Positions 24,781 through 32,598 of a DNA stretch of 40,769 bases are shown here, in pieces (the stretch's first letter is position 1; every line of letters starts with the position of its first letter). The notes under the pieces were generated by a model. It was given only the letters and a program-made list of their open reading frames with translations, was not told where the DNA came from and searched no databases. Source of the DNA: Thermoanaerobaculia bacterium (GTDB taxonomy: Bacteria; Acidobacteriota; Thermoanaerobaculia; Gp7-AA8); the NCBI GenBank assembly GCA_017883235.1, contig JADGNY010000054.1:1-40769 (forward strand). The letters run 5' to 3'. Both the position numbers and the translations under genes were made by a program.

Positions 24781-24998
24781 TTGTCTGCGCTATCGCGCGT
24801 TGTCTGCGGCTAACGCCGCGTTGTCTGCGCTGTCGCGCGTTGTCGGTGGTTTGCGGCTTCGCCGCGTTTGGCGGTTGCGATCGGTTACCTTACGGTCATA
24901 CAGAGCACTCAACTGACAACGGATCCCCCCCAACCACTGACAACGCGGCGGAGCCGCAGACAACGCGCGCCAGCGCAGACAACGCGGCGAAGCCGCAG
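24781..24998. repeat. Inverted arrays of short GC hairpins, copy 1
   Basis: The left block (24781-24844) repeats TTGTCTGCGC-nnn-GCGCG and TTGTCTGCGGC-nnn-GCCGCG about every 20 bp. The right block (24938-24998) is the inverse: TGACAACGCGGCG, GAGCCGCAGACAACGCGC and so on. In between are further small hairpins (GCGGCTTCGCCGC) and an otherwise featureless centre. It ends 2 bp before the ATG of the next gene, replacing the usual ribosome-site position. A related element is at 27308-27458. Confidence 0.88.
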
Positions 24999-25000
24999 CC

Positions 25001-25960
25001 ATGAACTACGACGCATTCATCGAACGCGACCTCGACGCCGTCCCTGCCGTGATCGCCGCGTTTCGCGCGGATCACTCGGCCGAGGAGGCGTGGACGGCGG
25101 TCACGCGGTTTGCCGTGCTGGCCTTTGCGCCGTCGCAGCATTCGAAACACGCCCTTCTGGCCTGCCTTTCAGCATGGGACCTTCGCGCCGTCCTCGGCGA
25201 GCGATTCGATGATGCGATCGTCGAATGTGCGGTTTACGCCGCGGCGAGCAGACAACCGTGGAGCGAGCCTCCGATGCTCGATCCTCCGAAGCTCGCGTCC
25301 GATCGACGAGGCGATCTCGAGGAACTGCGCGCTGCCATCGCCGCATCCGATCGCCTCCGCGCCGAGCGGTGGCTGGCATCGCGTTATTCCGATCTCGATC
25401 TCGCGCACGATTACTTCACCGCCGCCTCCGACGATTTCGAAGACCTCGGCCACAAGCTGATCGTCGCCACCGCCGCCTGGCGGCTCGCCGATCTTCTCGG
25501 CGAGAAGGGGAGGTACGCCATGCTGCGGGTGGGGGTGTGGGAGATGGCGGCGTACGGGAGTCGGGAGTCGGGGGTCGGGGGTCGGGGTGAGACGCCTGAT
25601 CTCGAATCCCTTTGCGCCTCGCTCGTTACAAACATCGCCGCGAACGGCGGGGACATCGTGAGTGCCCACGAGCTGTTTCTCTTCGATGCCGCGCTTCAAA
25701 CGGTCGATGACGCGGTAATCCGGCGCGTGTGTGACCACCTTCGCGATATCAACCCCGCTTCAACCTCCGACCCCCGACCCCCGACTCCCGAGACCCCCAT
25801 CTATCGCTTCGCCCGCGACTACGGCGCCTGCCTGAAGGCGCACGCCGTCGCCAATCGTCTGCGTTCGCGGTTCCCCAACGCCGGTTTCGATGAGATGCTC
25901 GCGGCCGTGCAGCACAATCTCGATACGGCGCCGTCATTCGAGGGGATGTCGTTTGCGTAG
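25001..25960 (+). CDS. Protein of unknown function with two in-frame repeats
   Basis: A 319-aa soluble, Ala-rich and largely helical protein. I do not recognise a family, and there is no signal peptide or membrane helix. Two stretches are not native-looking: YGSRESGVGGRGETPD (about residues 185-200) and STSDPRPPTPETP (about 254-266). They are encoded by the two arms of a GTCGGGAG-type inverted repeat, both in frame. The ATG 25001 lies 2 bp after a hairpin array, so no ribosome site is seen. The 3' end overlaps the TTG start of dacB by 8 nt, so the two are probably translated together. Confidence 0.7.
   Translation: MNYDAFIERDLDAVPAVIAAFRADHSAEEAWTAVTRFAVLAFAPSQHSKHALLACLSAWDLRAVLGERFDDAIVECAVYAAASRQPWSEPPMLDPPKLASDRRGDLEELRAAIAASDRLRAERWLASRYSDLDLAHDYFTAASDDFEDLGHKLIVATAAWRLADLLGEKGRYAMLRVGVWEMAAYGSRESGVGGRGETPDLESLCASLVTNIAANGGDIVSAHELFLFDAALQTVDDAVIRRVCDHLRDINPASTSDPRPPTPETPIYRFARDYGACLKAHAVANRLRSRFPNAGFDEMLAAVQHNLDTAPSFEGMSFA
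25561..25791. repeat. Inverted repeat with both arms inside one coding sequence
   Basis: The arms 25561-25585 (beginning TCGGGAGTCGGGGGTCGGGG) and 25767-25791 are perfectly complementary over 25 bp and are separated by 181 bp of normal coding sequence. Both arms are read in frame in the 319-aa protein. A non-coding relative is at 18306-18392. Confidence 0.92.
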
Positions 25961-27305
25961 AGCGCTGCCGCTCGTAGCGCTGCTCGTTGCTTCGTACGCC
26001 GGCGCGCAGACCCTGCCGGCGCTCGCGCAGCGGATCGATGCGATCACCTCGGTGCCACCGCTCGACGCGGCTATCTGGGGCATTTACGTCGCCGACGATG
26101 CGGGGAAAACGATCTACGCCCGCAACGAGCAGACGCTCATGACGCCGGCGTCGAACCGTAAGCTTTTCGCGGCCGCGACGGCGGCATCGTGCAATGCTCT
26201 CGACCGGCAACTGACGACGGAGCTCTGGCGCGACGGTGACGACGTCATCCTCCGCGGCGGCGGCGATCCGTCGTTGGGCGGACGGTGGGCGTTCGACCGC
26301 GATGCCGTCTTCGCGCCGTTCATCGCCTCGCTTCGGGCCCGCGGAATCGCCGAGGTGCGCGATGTGATCGCCGACGCCTCGCTCTTCGATCGGGTCACGA
26401 TTCCTCCAAGTTGGAAGGTCGGCAACCTCGGCAGCGACTACGCCGTTCCGACCGATGCGCTGGCCTACAACGAGAACGTGGTGGGCGTCGTCGCCGACCG
26501 CTGCGCGCATCCGATCGTCGCCACCGATCCGCCGTTCGTTCCCGCCACGGCGGTGGTTGTGTGCGGAGCCGGCGAGCCGGCTGTTCTCTCCGATTCCAGC
26601 AATGCCATCGCCATCTCCGGCAACATGCCGGAGCACTTCCAGTGGCTCGCCGGCATCGGCGATCCCGCGCTCTACGCGGCCCAGGCGCTGCGCGATGCCC
26701 TGCGCCGCGCCGGGATCGTGGTGACAGGCAAGGCGGCCGTCAACGTCGCGCCGCGCGTCTGGCGCGAGCGGCTGGCCATCATCGAATCGCCGCCGCTGTG
26801 GCAGATCCTTTCGGTCGTTCTCAAGCCGAGCCAGAATCTCTACGCGGAGATGCTCTTCAAAGGCCTGTCGGCCGGCGACGCGCAACCGGCGTCCTACGCG
26901 GCCTCGGAGGAGATCGAACGGCGGTTCCTGACGACTGAGGCCGGCATCCCGGGTGGCGATTTCCACTTCGTCGACGGCTGCGGCCTGTCGCCGGACGATC
27001 TGGTCACGCCGCGCGCGGTCGTGACTCTGCTGCGCTGGATGAACGAACCAGTGCGGCGCGGCGTCTGGTCGCTGATGCTGGCGCAGCCCGGCGAGGAGGG
27101 GACGCTACGCCGCCGTCTGCTTCCGCTGGCCGGCCGTCTGCACGGAAAGACCGGCAGCATCAACGGCGTGAACGCCCTGAGCGGCATCCTCGAAAACCCC
27201 GACGGCACGCACCGCTACTTCTCGATCATCATCAACCACCACACCGCCGATTCGAGCGAAGCGCTGCATGCGATCGACGCGGTGGTGGCTGAGATTGCGA
27301 GGTAA
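25953..27305 (+). CDS. dacB: D-alanyl-D-alanine carboxypeptidase/endopeptidase (PBP4, S13)
   Basis: A periplasmic penicillin-binding enzyme that trims peptidoglycan peptides. The 450-aa protein has a signal peptide (MRRALPLVALLVASYAGAQ) and the three serine-transferase motifs: SNRK at 67-70 (catalytic Ser67, Lys70), SQN at 293-295 and KTG at 399-401. The S13-specific phrase NLYAEMLFKGL follows the second motif, and DGCGLSPDDLVTPRAV is also characteristic. The start is TTG 25953, because AGGGGATG lies just upstream and the signal peptide begins there; it overlaps the preceding gene by 8 nt. It ends 2 bp before a second hairpin array. Confidence 0.94.
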   Translation: MRRALPLVALLVASYAGAQTLPALAQRIDAITSVPPLDAAIWGIYVADDAGKTIYARNEQTLMTPASNRKLFAAATAASCNALDRQLTTELWRDGDDVILRGGGDPSLGGRWAFDRDAVFAPFIASLRARGIAEVRDVIADASLFDRVTIPPSWKVGNLGSDYAVPTDALAYNENVVGVVADRCAHPIVATDPPFVPATAVVVCGAGEPAVLSDSSNAIAISGNMPEHFQWLAGIGDPALYAAQALRDALRRAGIVVTGKAAVNVAPRVWRERLAIIESPPLWQILSVVLKPSQNLYAEMLFKGLSAGDAQPASYAASEEIERRFLTTEAGIPGGDFHFVDGCGLSPDDLVTPRAVVTLLRWMNEPVRRGVWSLMLAQPGEEGTLRRRLLPLAGRLHGKTGSINGVNALSGILENPDGTHRYFSIIINHHTADSSEALHAIDAVVAEIAR

Positions 27306-27307
27306 CT

Positions 27308-27458
27308 CTGCGGCTTCGCCGCGTTGTCTGCCTTCGGCGTTGTCTGCGCTGAGGCGCGTTGTCGGTTGTGGTTCGTCGCGGGTTCGTGAATCTCTGACCA
27401 CGCGGCGCGCACGCCGCAGACAACGCGCGATAGCGCAGACAACGCGGCGAAGCCGCAG
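27308..27458. repeat. Inverted arrays of short GC hairpins, copy 2
   Basis: Terminal arms 27308-27330 (CTGCGGCTTCGCCGCGTTGT...) and 27436-27458 are perfect inverted repeats of 23 bp. Inside are GTTGTCTGC units about every 20 bp, each with its own hairpin, as in 24781-24998. It begins 2 bp after the dacB stop and ends 1 bp before the stop of the convergent small gene, so it may serve both as a transcript end. Confidence 0.9.
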
Positions 27459-27459
27459 C

Positions 27460-27729
27460 TCACACCAGCATCGAGAAGTCGCGGACGGCCTGCCGCAGCC
27501 GGTCGAGGTGGCGCGCATCCTTGGTGATCCGTCGCTTGAGCTCCTCGGCGAACGGCAGGTCGTTACGGCGTTCATCGGCCGTGCCGTGCGATTCCAGGAA
27601 GTCGATCCACTTGTCGGGATCGCCGTCGAACAACGAAAAAAGCATGTGGATGCGTGCGAAGTTTGCTACCAGCACCGACAGATTCGCGGTTTCTACCCAG
27701 TCGTAGGTCTCGACAGCCATTGCCTGCAC
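27460..27729 (-). CDS. Small protein of unknown function
   Basis: An 89-aa soluble protein, not recognised. The composition is ordinary and helical (VETANLSVLVANFARIHMLFSLFDG ... ERRNDLPFAEELKRRI ... HLDRLRQAVRDF). GC-rich third positions support coding. I use GTG 27729, because AGGGGG lies 6 nt upstream; ATG 27720 (MAVETYDW) would put the ribosome site about 15 nt away. The nearest minus-strand gene upstream starts 71 bp away. Confidence 0.7.
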   Translation of the reverse strand: MQAMAVETYDWVETANLSVLVANFARIHMLFSLFDGDPDKWIDFLESHGTADERRNDLPFAEELKRRITKDARHLDRLRQAVRDFSMLV

Positions 27730-27800
27730 GGAGAGCCCCCTAAGATAGGAGTGACGGAAAGGCGTCCGTCCCTACCCCCTGAGCCAAAAATAAAATTTAT

Positions 27801-28199
27801 TTAATCAATCGCCGCGAGCTCAGCCGTTTGGCCGTTCCACGTTCCATACGACAGGCAGCGCACGCAGGTGAACGTGTACTCGGCCAGGCCGGTGGTGGGG
27901 TTCTCGGACGACTCGACTTCGAGCTCCGACTGGCAGCGATAGCAGAGGTTGGCGTCGCCGCGCTCGATATTCTCCAGAAAGCCTTCCACCTGCTGCCGGT
28001 GGAACTCCATCTGCCGAGGCCGCTGCGGAATGGTGATCGACTCCTTGCCGCGCGGGCAGGTCAGGACGATGTGGTCGGCGAAGGTGGTCTGGGCGAAGCT
28101 GCCGGTCATGATCACGCCTGGATGCTTCGGACACGCCACCGGTTTCCCGGACCAGTACGCGCGCGCCAGATCGCGAAGTTGTTGTACGTCGTTAGCCAT
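27801..28199 (-). CDS. Zinc-ribbon-like protein of unknown function
   Basis: A 132-aa protein with cysteine pairs that suggest metal binding: CPKHPG near residue 23, CPRG near 49, then CYRC near 87 and CVRC near 113. The last two form a likely zinc ribbon (CxxC ... CxxC). The N-terminal part (VQQLRDLARAYWSGKPVAC) is helical. I do not recognise a named family. The start is ATG 28199 rather than the longer frame, as a TAAACT box ends 7 nt before it. Confidence 0.75.
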   Translation of the reverse strand: MANDVQQLRDLARAYWSGKPVACPKHPGVIMTGSFAQTTFADHIVLTCPRGKESITIPQRPRQMEFHRQQVEGFLENIERGDANLCYRCQSELEVESSENPTTGLAEYTFTCVRCLSYGTWNGQTAELAAID

Positions 28200-28206
28200 G
28201 ATCAGA

Positions 28207-28212
28207 AGTTTA
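28207..28212 (-). promoter_or_regulatory. -10-like box TAAACT of the zinc-ribbon gene
   Basis: TAAACT on the minus strand ends 7 nt before ATG 28199; the gap TCTGATC is not a ribosome site. It fits a leaderless transcript. Confidence 0.4.
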
Positions 28213-28244
28213 TCCTGACGCGCCGCGAAGCGGAGCGTCAGGAT
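28212..28244. repeat. 10-bp perfect hairpin between two minus-strand genes
   Basis: ATCCTGACGC (28212-28221) pairs with GCGTCAGGAT (28235-28244). It lies 29 bp after the dipeptidase stop and touches the promoter of the next gene. It may mark the end of the dipeptidase transcript, but lacks a T-run. Confidence 0.6.
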
Positions 28245-28272
28245 CTCCGGTTCGCCCGCGCCGCCGTCACGA

Positions 28273-29379
28273 TTATCGCCGTCCCGCCTCGATCTGCCCA
28301 AAGACCCGTAGAAAGTTCCCGCCGAGGACCTTCTCCACATCCCCCTCGGACAAGCCACGCTCGAGCAGGCGGGCGGTCAGGAGCGGCAGGCCGGCCGCTG
28401 TCTGCAGACCGGTCGGCAGCGCGGGGACGCCGTCGAAATCGCTCCCGATGCCCACATGGTCGATGCCTGCCACCGCGGCGGCGTGGAGGATGTGGTCCGC
28501 GGCATCGTCCAGCGTCGCCTGCGGGCTGCCGAGGGTGTTGAACCATTCGAGGTAGAGGTCCCAGTCGGTGGCATCGTTCGGCATCTCCTCGGTGCCGGCG
28601 GCGGAGTCGCTTTCCACCTGCTTCTGCGAATTCATGATGACCTGCGCCGCAGCATCGTTCAGGAATGCGGAGAAGAAGTTGATCATGCAGACGCCGCCGT
28701 TCCTGGCCAGATCGCGAAGCATGGCGTCGGTCATGTTGCGGGGATGGCGGCAGATGGCGCGGCACGACGAATGCGTCGCCACCACCGGCACGCGCGTCGT
28801 CTCCAGCACGGCGTAGAAGGCCGCATCGGAGACGTGCGAGATGTCGACGATCATGCCGAGGTCGTTCATCGTCCGCACGACGTCGCGGCCAAAATCGGTC
28901 AGACCGTTGTGCCGTCCGGCATCGCCCGACGAATCGCACCAGTTGTTCGTGTTCACGTGCGTGAGCGTCAGATAGCGGGCGCCGAGGGAGTAGAAATCGC
29001 GCAGGATCGAAAGCGAATCCTCGATGGCATGGCCGCCCTCGACGCCGATCATGATGGCTGTCTTCCCATCGACTTTGGCCTGGCGAATGCCCGTTGCGTC
29101 GGTGCAGAAGGTCAACACATCCGGCTGACGCTTCACTTCGGCGTGAATGAGATCGATGGCGCGATAAGCAAACCGCGCCGCCCCCCGGCCGGCGTAAAAC
29201 GGCGGCACGTACGCGGCGAAGAACGATGCTGTGATCCCCCCCTCCCTCATCGTTTTCAGATCGAGCTGCGCCTCCGGGTCATGCTCGTCGAGGTGCAGGT
29301 TGTGTCGAAGGAGTCTGTACGGCGTGTCGCAATGCCCGTCGACGATGATGGCGCGGTTGTGGATGGCGGAATGACTCAT
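28273..29379 (-). CDS. Membrane-dipeptidase family (M19) zinc dipeptidase
   Basis: It hydrolyses dipeptides with a two-zinc centre. The 368-aa protein has all the expected ligands: His16 and Asp18 (DGHCDTP), bridging Glu114 (GVEGGHAIED), His182 (VDISHVSD) and His203 (ATHSSCRAICRHPRN), plus GIGSDFDG near 311-317. The length is typical. There is no signal peptide or lipobox, so the enzyme should be cytoplasmic. It may act in turnover of peptides, including cell-wall or D-amino-acid dipeptides. A TACGAT box ends 7 nt before ATG 29379 with no ribosome site. Confidence 0.95.
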   Translation of the reverse strand: MSHSAIHNRAIIVDGHCDTPYRLLRHNLHLDEHDPEAQLDLKTMREGGITASFFAAYVPPFYAGRGAARFAYRAIDLIHAEVKRQPDVLTFCTDATGIRQAKVDGKTAIMIGVEGGHAIEDSLSILRDFYSLGARYLTLTHVNTNNWCDSSGDAGRHNGLTDFGRDVVRTMNDLGMIVDISHVSDAAFYAVLETTRVPVVATHSSCRAICRHPRNMTDAMLRDLARNGGVCMINFFSAFLNDAAAQVIMNSQKQVESDSAAGTEEMPNDATDWDLYLEWFNTLGSPQATLDDAADHILHAAAVAGIDHVGIGSDFDGVPALPTGLQTAAGLPLLTARLLERGLSEGDVEKVLGGNFLRVFGQIEAGRR

Positions 29380-29386
29380 CGGCGGG

Positions 29387-29392
29387 ATCGTA
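29387..29392 (-). promoter_or_regulatory. -10-like box TACGAT of the dipeptidase gene
   Basis: TACGAT on the minus strand ends 7 nt before ATG 29379 (gap CCCGCCG, no ribosome site). Consistent with a leaderless transcript. Confidence 0.42.
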
Positions 29393-29450
29393 CTTCACGA
29401 GGCGTGGTCCCTCGCCGTCAGATCGCAAGCAGCCTGCCGGTCTTGCCCTC

Positions 29451-29478
29451 CCTGGGACCGCGGGCGTCTCGCCCGCGT
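29451..29478. repeat. Single arm of the CCCTGGGA spacer repeat
   Basis: CCCTGGGACC followed by GCGGGCGTCTCGCCCGC, the same arm as in the repeats at 4795 and 22687, without its partner. It lies in the 278-bp spacer between the dipeptidase and the low-GC cassette; I see nothing else of note there. Confidence 0.8.
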
Positions 29479-29657
29479 TGACTCGTACCGAGGCCGAACG
29501 CCCCGGAGGGGGAGAGGCCAGAAAGTACCGAGCCTCACGACTATCCTGCGTCTGACAGTCGCCCTCGGCTTGCAAAGTGACGGAGTTGTGTCCATCCTCG
29601 ACAAACCGACCTACCATCGATCCTTCCGAGGTGAATTCATCGTTGCCGTCTACATCG

Positions 29658-30104
29658 CTACCCTTTAGGAAAGAGCGGCGTTTGGATATCCGTCGGATAC
29701 TCCGCATTGTTCCAGCGGTTCAAGCCCTCTACCACTTCTGTCTGCACCGTTCGATCGGGAAGGTAGAATTCAACGCCCGAGCCGTCAGAGATACGTAACG
29801 CTTGGCGAAATTTGCCAATCTGAATGCGAAGGATCTCGATCGCCTTTTCCTGAACTGCCCTCTTCTCATCCCGCTTTTTCCACTTCGCAAAAAAGCCACT
29901 CGTAATCTCATTCAGAATTGGCTCGATCGGTAAGCGAACAGCCTTTCCTTGCTTGTTCCCTAGCTTCGTTCTTGCAATCTGCATCGCAGCGGCTGCAAGG
30001 ATGCGTTTTGCGAATTGCTGCTGGTTATATTCGTCTCGATCGCTTTCTGACCCCGGCATCCACGCGATGCGATAAAGCGGTCGCGGGTCCTCTTCATCCG
30101 CCAA
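29658..30104 (-). CDS. Cassette protein of unknown function (148 aa)
   Basis: A 148-aa protein, not recognised. The N-terminal half is helical and polar (DRDEYNQQQFAKRILAAAAM), a basic amphipathic stretch follows (FFAKWKKRDEKRAVQEKAIE), and the C-terminal part is more beta-like (GVEFYLPDRTVQTEVVEGLN). There are no cysteines, signal peptide or membrane segments. It is the last gene of the low-GC cassette and overlaps the PD-(D/E)XK gene by 11 bp, so it is made with it and may be its partner. Confidence 0.72.
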   Translation of the reverse strand: MADEEDPRPLYRIAWMPGSESDRDEYNQQQFAKRILAAAAMQIARTKLGNKQGKAVRLPIEPILNEITSGFFAKWKKRDEKRAVQEKAIEILRIQIGKFRQALRISDGSGVEFYLPDRTVQTEVVEGLNRWNNAEYPTDIQTPLFPKG

Positions 30105-30696
30105 CTCGTGGACTGCGAGTTCGCCATCCTGCTACCCGTTGTAGGGCTGGGGGAAGGCCTGACGAGTCGATCACTACTCGGCTGCCCGTGACGCGAAGCT
30201 TCAAGAGACCATGATTGGTGGTCGAAAACTTTGCCTTTTTGAGCTGACCATCGAGTTTGGCGAGTCCAGCCAGTTGGTCATGGTTGCTATCGTGCGCCGT
30301 GAGGTACAGCAAGTGCGTTTTCGCCACGGCACCCGGTTGAAGGGACAGGCAATCGCCAAGCACTATGGGCACTTGCAACAGGAGCGATCGCGCTTGCCGC
30401 TGCGAGCGATCATCGCCGTCTCCAAACATAGTCGCCTTGCATTCGACGATCAGATACTCCTTCTCATGGCCCTTCAGAAGGAGATCTGGTGAGACATTGC
30501 TACTTGCGGCGATACCAGCGTCGCGCAGCGCGCTTGCGAGTCTCAGCGGAAGTCGCAGCTCGGCCTCGATCTGGTGAACTGTATAACCGGCGCGGTAAAG
30601 GACAGGCTCGATACTTGTTCCCGATGAGGGCGTAAGCATCCAGAGAATAGCGTTAATCTGGTATAGGGGGTCGCGCACGAGTTGTTCGGGCGTCAC
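30094..30696 (-). CDS. Putative PD-(D/E)XK nuclease-like protein (200 aa)
   Basis: The central stretch holds a textbook restriction-endonuclease-like signature: Pro70-Asp71 in SNVSPDLLL, 13 residues, then Glu85-Cys86-Lys87 in EYLIVECKA. The hydrophobic strand before ECK and the polar helix after it (DRSQRQARSLLLQ) match the fold. It is therefore probably a metal-dependent nuclease, though some family members have lost activity or bind only. The upstream half (YRAGYTVHQIEAELRLPLRL) is helical. The start overlaps the 399-aa gene by 4 nt, so the two are translationally coupled. The overall family is not recognised. Confidence 0.75.
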   Translation of the reverse strand: MTPEQLVRDPLYQINAILWMLTPSSGTSIEPVLYRAGYTVHQIEAELRLPLRLASALRDAGIAASSNVSPDLLLKGHEKEYLIVECKATMFGDGDDRSQRQARSLLLQVPIVLGDCLSLQPGAVAKTHLLYLTAHDSNHDQLAGLAKLDGQLKKAKFSTTNHGLLKLRVTGSRVVIDSSGLPPALQRVAGWRTRSPRVGG

Positions 30697-31892
30697 GGCG
30701 TCACTCCGTGTTGGACGTTGACATACTCAGAGTACGGGCGATCACCGATCCATACGTTGACTGCAGGATCGAGATATTGCTGAACGTTTGTTACGAGCCT
30801 ATGAATAGAGTTCCCGCACGTCCCACGAGGGATGAGAACAATCATCTGCTGAGGAGTAATCTCGATGAACAGTTGCTGCCACAGGTGTCGGTCGAGAGCG
30901 TAGACGTGCACTTTCGAATGCCCCAAGACGATTGGATCACCCCAAAGGCCGAACCGATTTTGGCGCCGCTGAAATGTCGCTGTGATGAATTTTTCGAAGG
31001 TGTCCTGTAGCAACGGCTCGCTGAACCGAAGGCGCACGGCAGCACCCGTTAGGTTGAACGCAGTTTCCTCATGTTGCCAAGCATCAGCCTCCGTCTTTGC
31101 GATTGTGTTTCGATATGTTTCCAAGACGAATTTAACATGCGCGCGGTGATCGGCGAAGCTTGAGCTGCGATTCGTGGCCTTACCGTTGAAGTAAAAGTCA
31201 TGACCGCCTGTCGATCCATTTGCCGGAAAGCGAAGTTGCGCTATCACATGCAGTGGTGCGTAGAGCGTTCGCATCTTCGGAAGCTTCGCCTGCAGAACTT
31301 CGAGCCGATCGACCATCGTAAACCGAGTTGTGCGGCGCTCGGGGACATACTCATCGGCGTCGGAAAGCACGGCTTCGCCTTCGCCATCGGACTCAATCGA
31401 TTGGTCGAGCGGCGAATCAGTTTCGAACACGCTCGTGTGTTGAAACACGAGTCGCCCAAAACGGCGTGGCTGCTTGTTCTCGAAATTCCACTCGAGTAGT
31501 CGCTCGAATGCATGTCCGCTGATCCACAGCCGATCGAGGTGAGTAGTTGCGTTCACGAGCCGATGCACCCAACCGTCCATGAAGCGCGCTTCTTCGTGAG
31601 AATAGATGACCGGGTGTCGCGGGATGAGGCGCTCAACAAGCCCGACATATCTCTTCGTGGCCCGATCTTTGATCTTGAAAAGTGTATCGTCGATTCGGTA
31701 GATCTCGTGACCGGCCTGGCGGATCGCTTGGAGGAACTCTTGATCGTCCGCGCATTCGGGATCCTCGAGAAGGTAGCTCTTCACGAGCGGCGTGCGTGAT
31801 CGGTTCTGATCGAGTTCCGCCTTTCGCTCGAACGAGTAACCTTCGAGCTGCTCAAACGCAGCCTCGCGCGTCTTGACGTTCGCTAGTTCCAA
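30693..31892 (-). CDS. Large cassette protein of unknown function (399 aa)
   Basis: A 399-aa soluble protein, not recognised. The N-terminus has a charged helix (EAAFEQLEGYSFERKAELDQ). The middle is acidic (DQSIESDGEGEAVLSDADEY) between better-ordered parts, such as WISGHAFERLLEWNFENK. The C-terminal third is mixed alpha/beta (HVYALDRHLWQQLFIEITPQ, QMIVLIPRGTCGNS). There are no Walker, helicase, HNH or HD motifs. The start is TTG 31892, with GGAGAGG 7 nt upstream. It is the first gene of a coupled trio with the nuclease-like and 148-aa proteins and probably forms a complex with them; that is inference. Confidence 0.75.
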   Translation of the reverse strand: MELANVKTREAAFEQLEGYSFERKAELDQNRSRTPLVKSYLLEDPECADDQEFLQAIRQAGHEIYRIDDTLFKIKDRATKRYVGLVERLIPRHPVIYSHEEARFMDGWVHRLVNATTHLDRLWISGHAFERLLEWNFENKQPRRFGRLVFQHTSVFETDSPLDQSIESDGEGEAVLSDADEYVPERRTTRFTMVDRLEVLQAKLPKMRTLYAPLHVIAQLRFPANGSTGGHDFYFNGKATNRSSSFADHRAHVKFVLETYRNTIAKTEADAWQHEETAFNLTGAAVRLRFSEPLLQDTFEKFITATFQRRQNRFGLWGDPIVLGHSKVHVYALDRHLWQQLFIEITPQQMIVLIPRGTCGNSIHRLVTNVQQYLDPAVNVWIGDRPYSEYVNVQHGVTP

Positions 31893-32007
31893 TGGGTAGC
31901 CTCTCCACCCACAATACTTCTACTGGTGGGGTTTGTGTTGCAATTCTACGACATGTAGAGTTTCTGATCGAAGATCAACCACCCGCGCCTGCCCGAAGAC
32001 TCCTTGC

Positions 32008-32598
32008 TCAGGCTAGATTCGTCCCGAACGACTGTGCTCGGTACTGCAACACCGTCAGGTAGACCTCGTCGAAAAACGCGCTCAGTGGTCGTTGGCTGCT
32101 GCGGTGCTCTGCGATGATCTGATCTTTGTCAGAGTCCCCGATCCAGCCGTGAAACATCAACCACCCGAAGAGATGAGGCGTTGTCTGCACGGCGGCTGGT
32201 TCGAGCACCGACTGCGCGAGCGTTCGGGCGCGTTGGTCATCGGTGATGAACGCCTGACCGGTTCTCTTTGCGAAGGCTATCGAAGCAAGTTCACCCTTTC
32301 CGAGACGCCTTCGCTGCTGCAAGATCTCCACATCGTTGAGGTCATCAATGTCGAGGTGATGTGCCATGAAACGCCCGAGGGATTGCTCCTTCTTCAGGCG
32401 CGCGACAAGTGTCGAGTCAGCTGCGTTAGTTGACTTTCGCGGTTTGTGCAAGCATTCGTAGATGACGAAGGCGGTGCAACAGAAATGGCAGCCAGCGTCG
32501 GTAGCTCGTGCGGCAAGCAAACGCGATGACAGGATGTTCCACACTGCGCACGTGTCGGCAACATTTAGTTTCGCAAACGTTCGTGGATCAACTCCCAT
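32008..32598 (-). CDS. PIN-domain-like protein
   Basis: A 196-aa protein with the acidic residues of PIN-fold ribonucleases: Asp15 (NVADTCAVWNILSS), Glu49 (FVIYECLHK), Glu103 (GKGELASIAFAK) and Asp120-Asp121 (AFITDDQRAR). The phrase KGELASIAFA...FITDD resembles the DUF3368/DUF4411-like PIN group often found as toxins. The start overlaps the XRE/ImmA gene by 11 bp, so the two are produced together, as in HTH-protease/PIN gene pairs reported as putative toxin-antitoxin systems. Which partner is toxic is not evident here. It is separated by 115 bp from the trio downstream. Confidence 0.8.
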   Translation of the reverse strand: MGVDPRTFAKLNVADTCAVWNILSSRLLAARATDAGCHFCCTAFVIYECLHKPRKSTNAADSTLVARLKKEQSLGRFMAHHLDIDDLNDVEILQQRRRLGKGELASIAFAKRTGQAFITDDQRARTLAQSVLEPAAVQTTPHLFGWLMFHGWIGDSDKDQIIAEHRSSQRPLSAFFDEVYLTVLQYRAQSFGTNLA

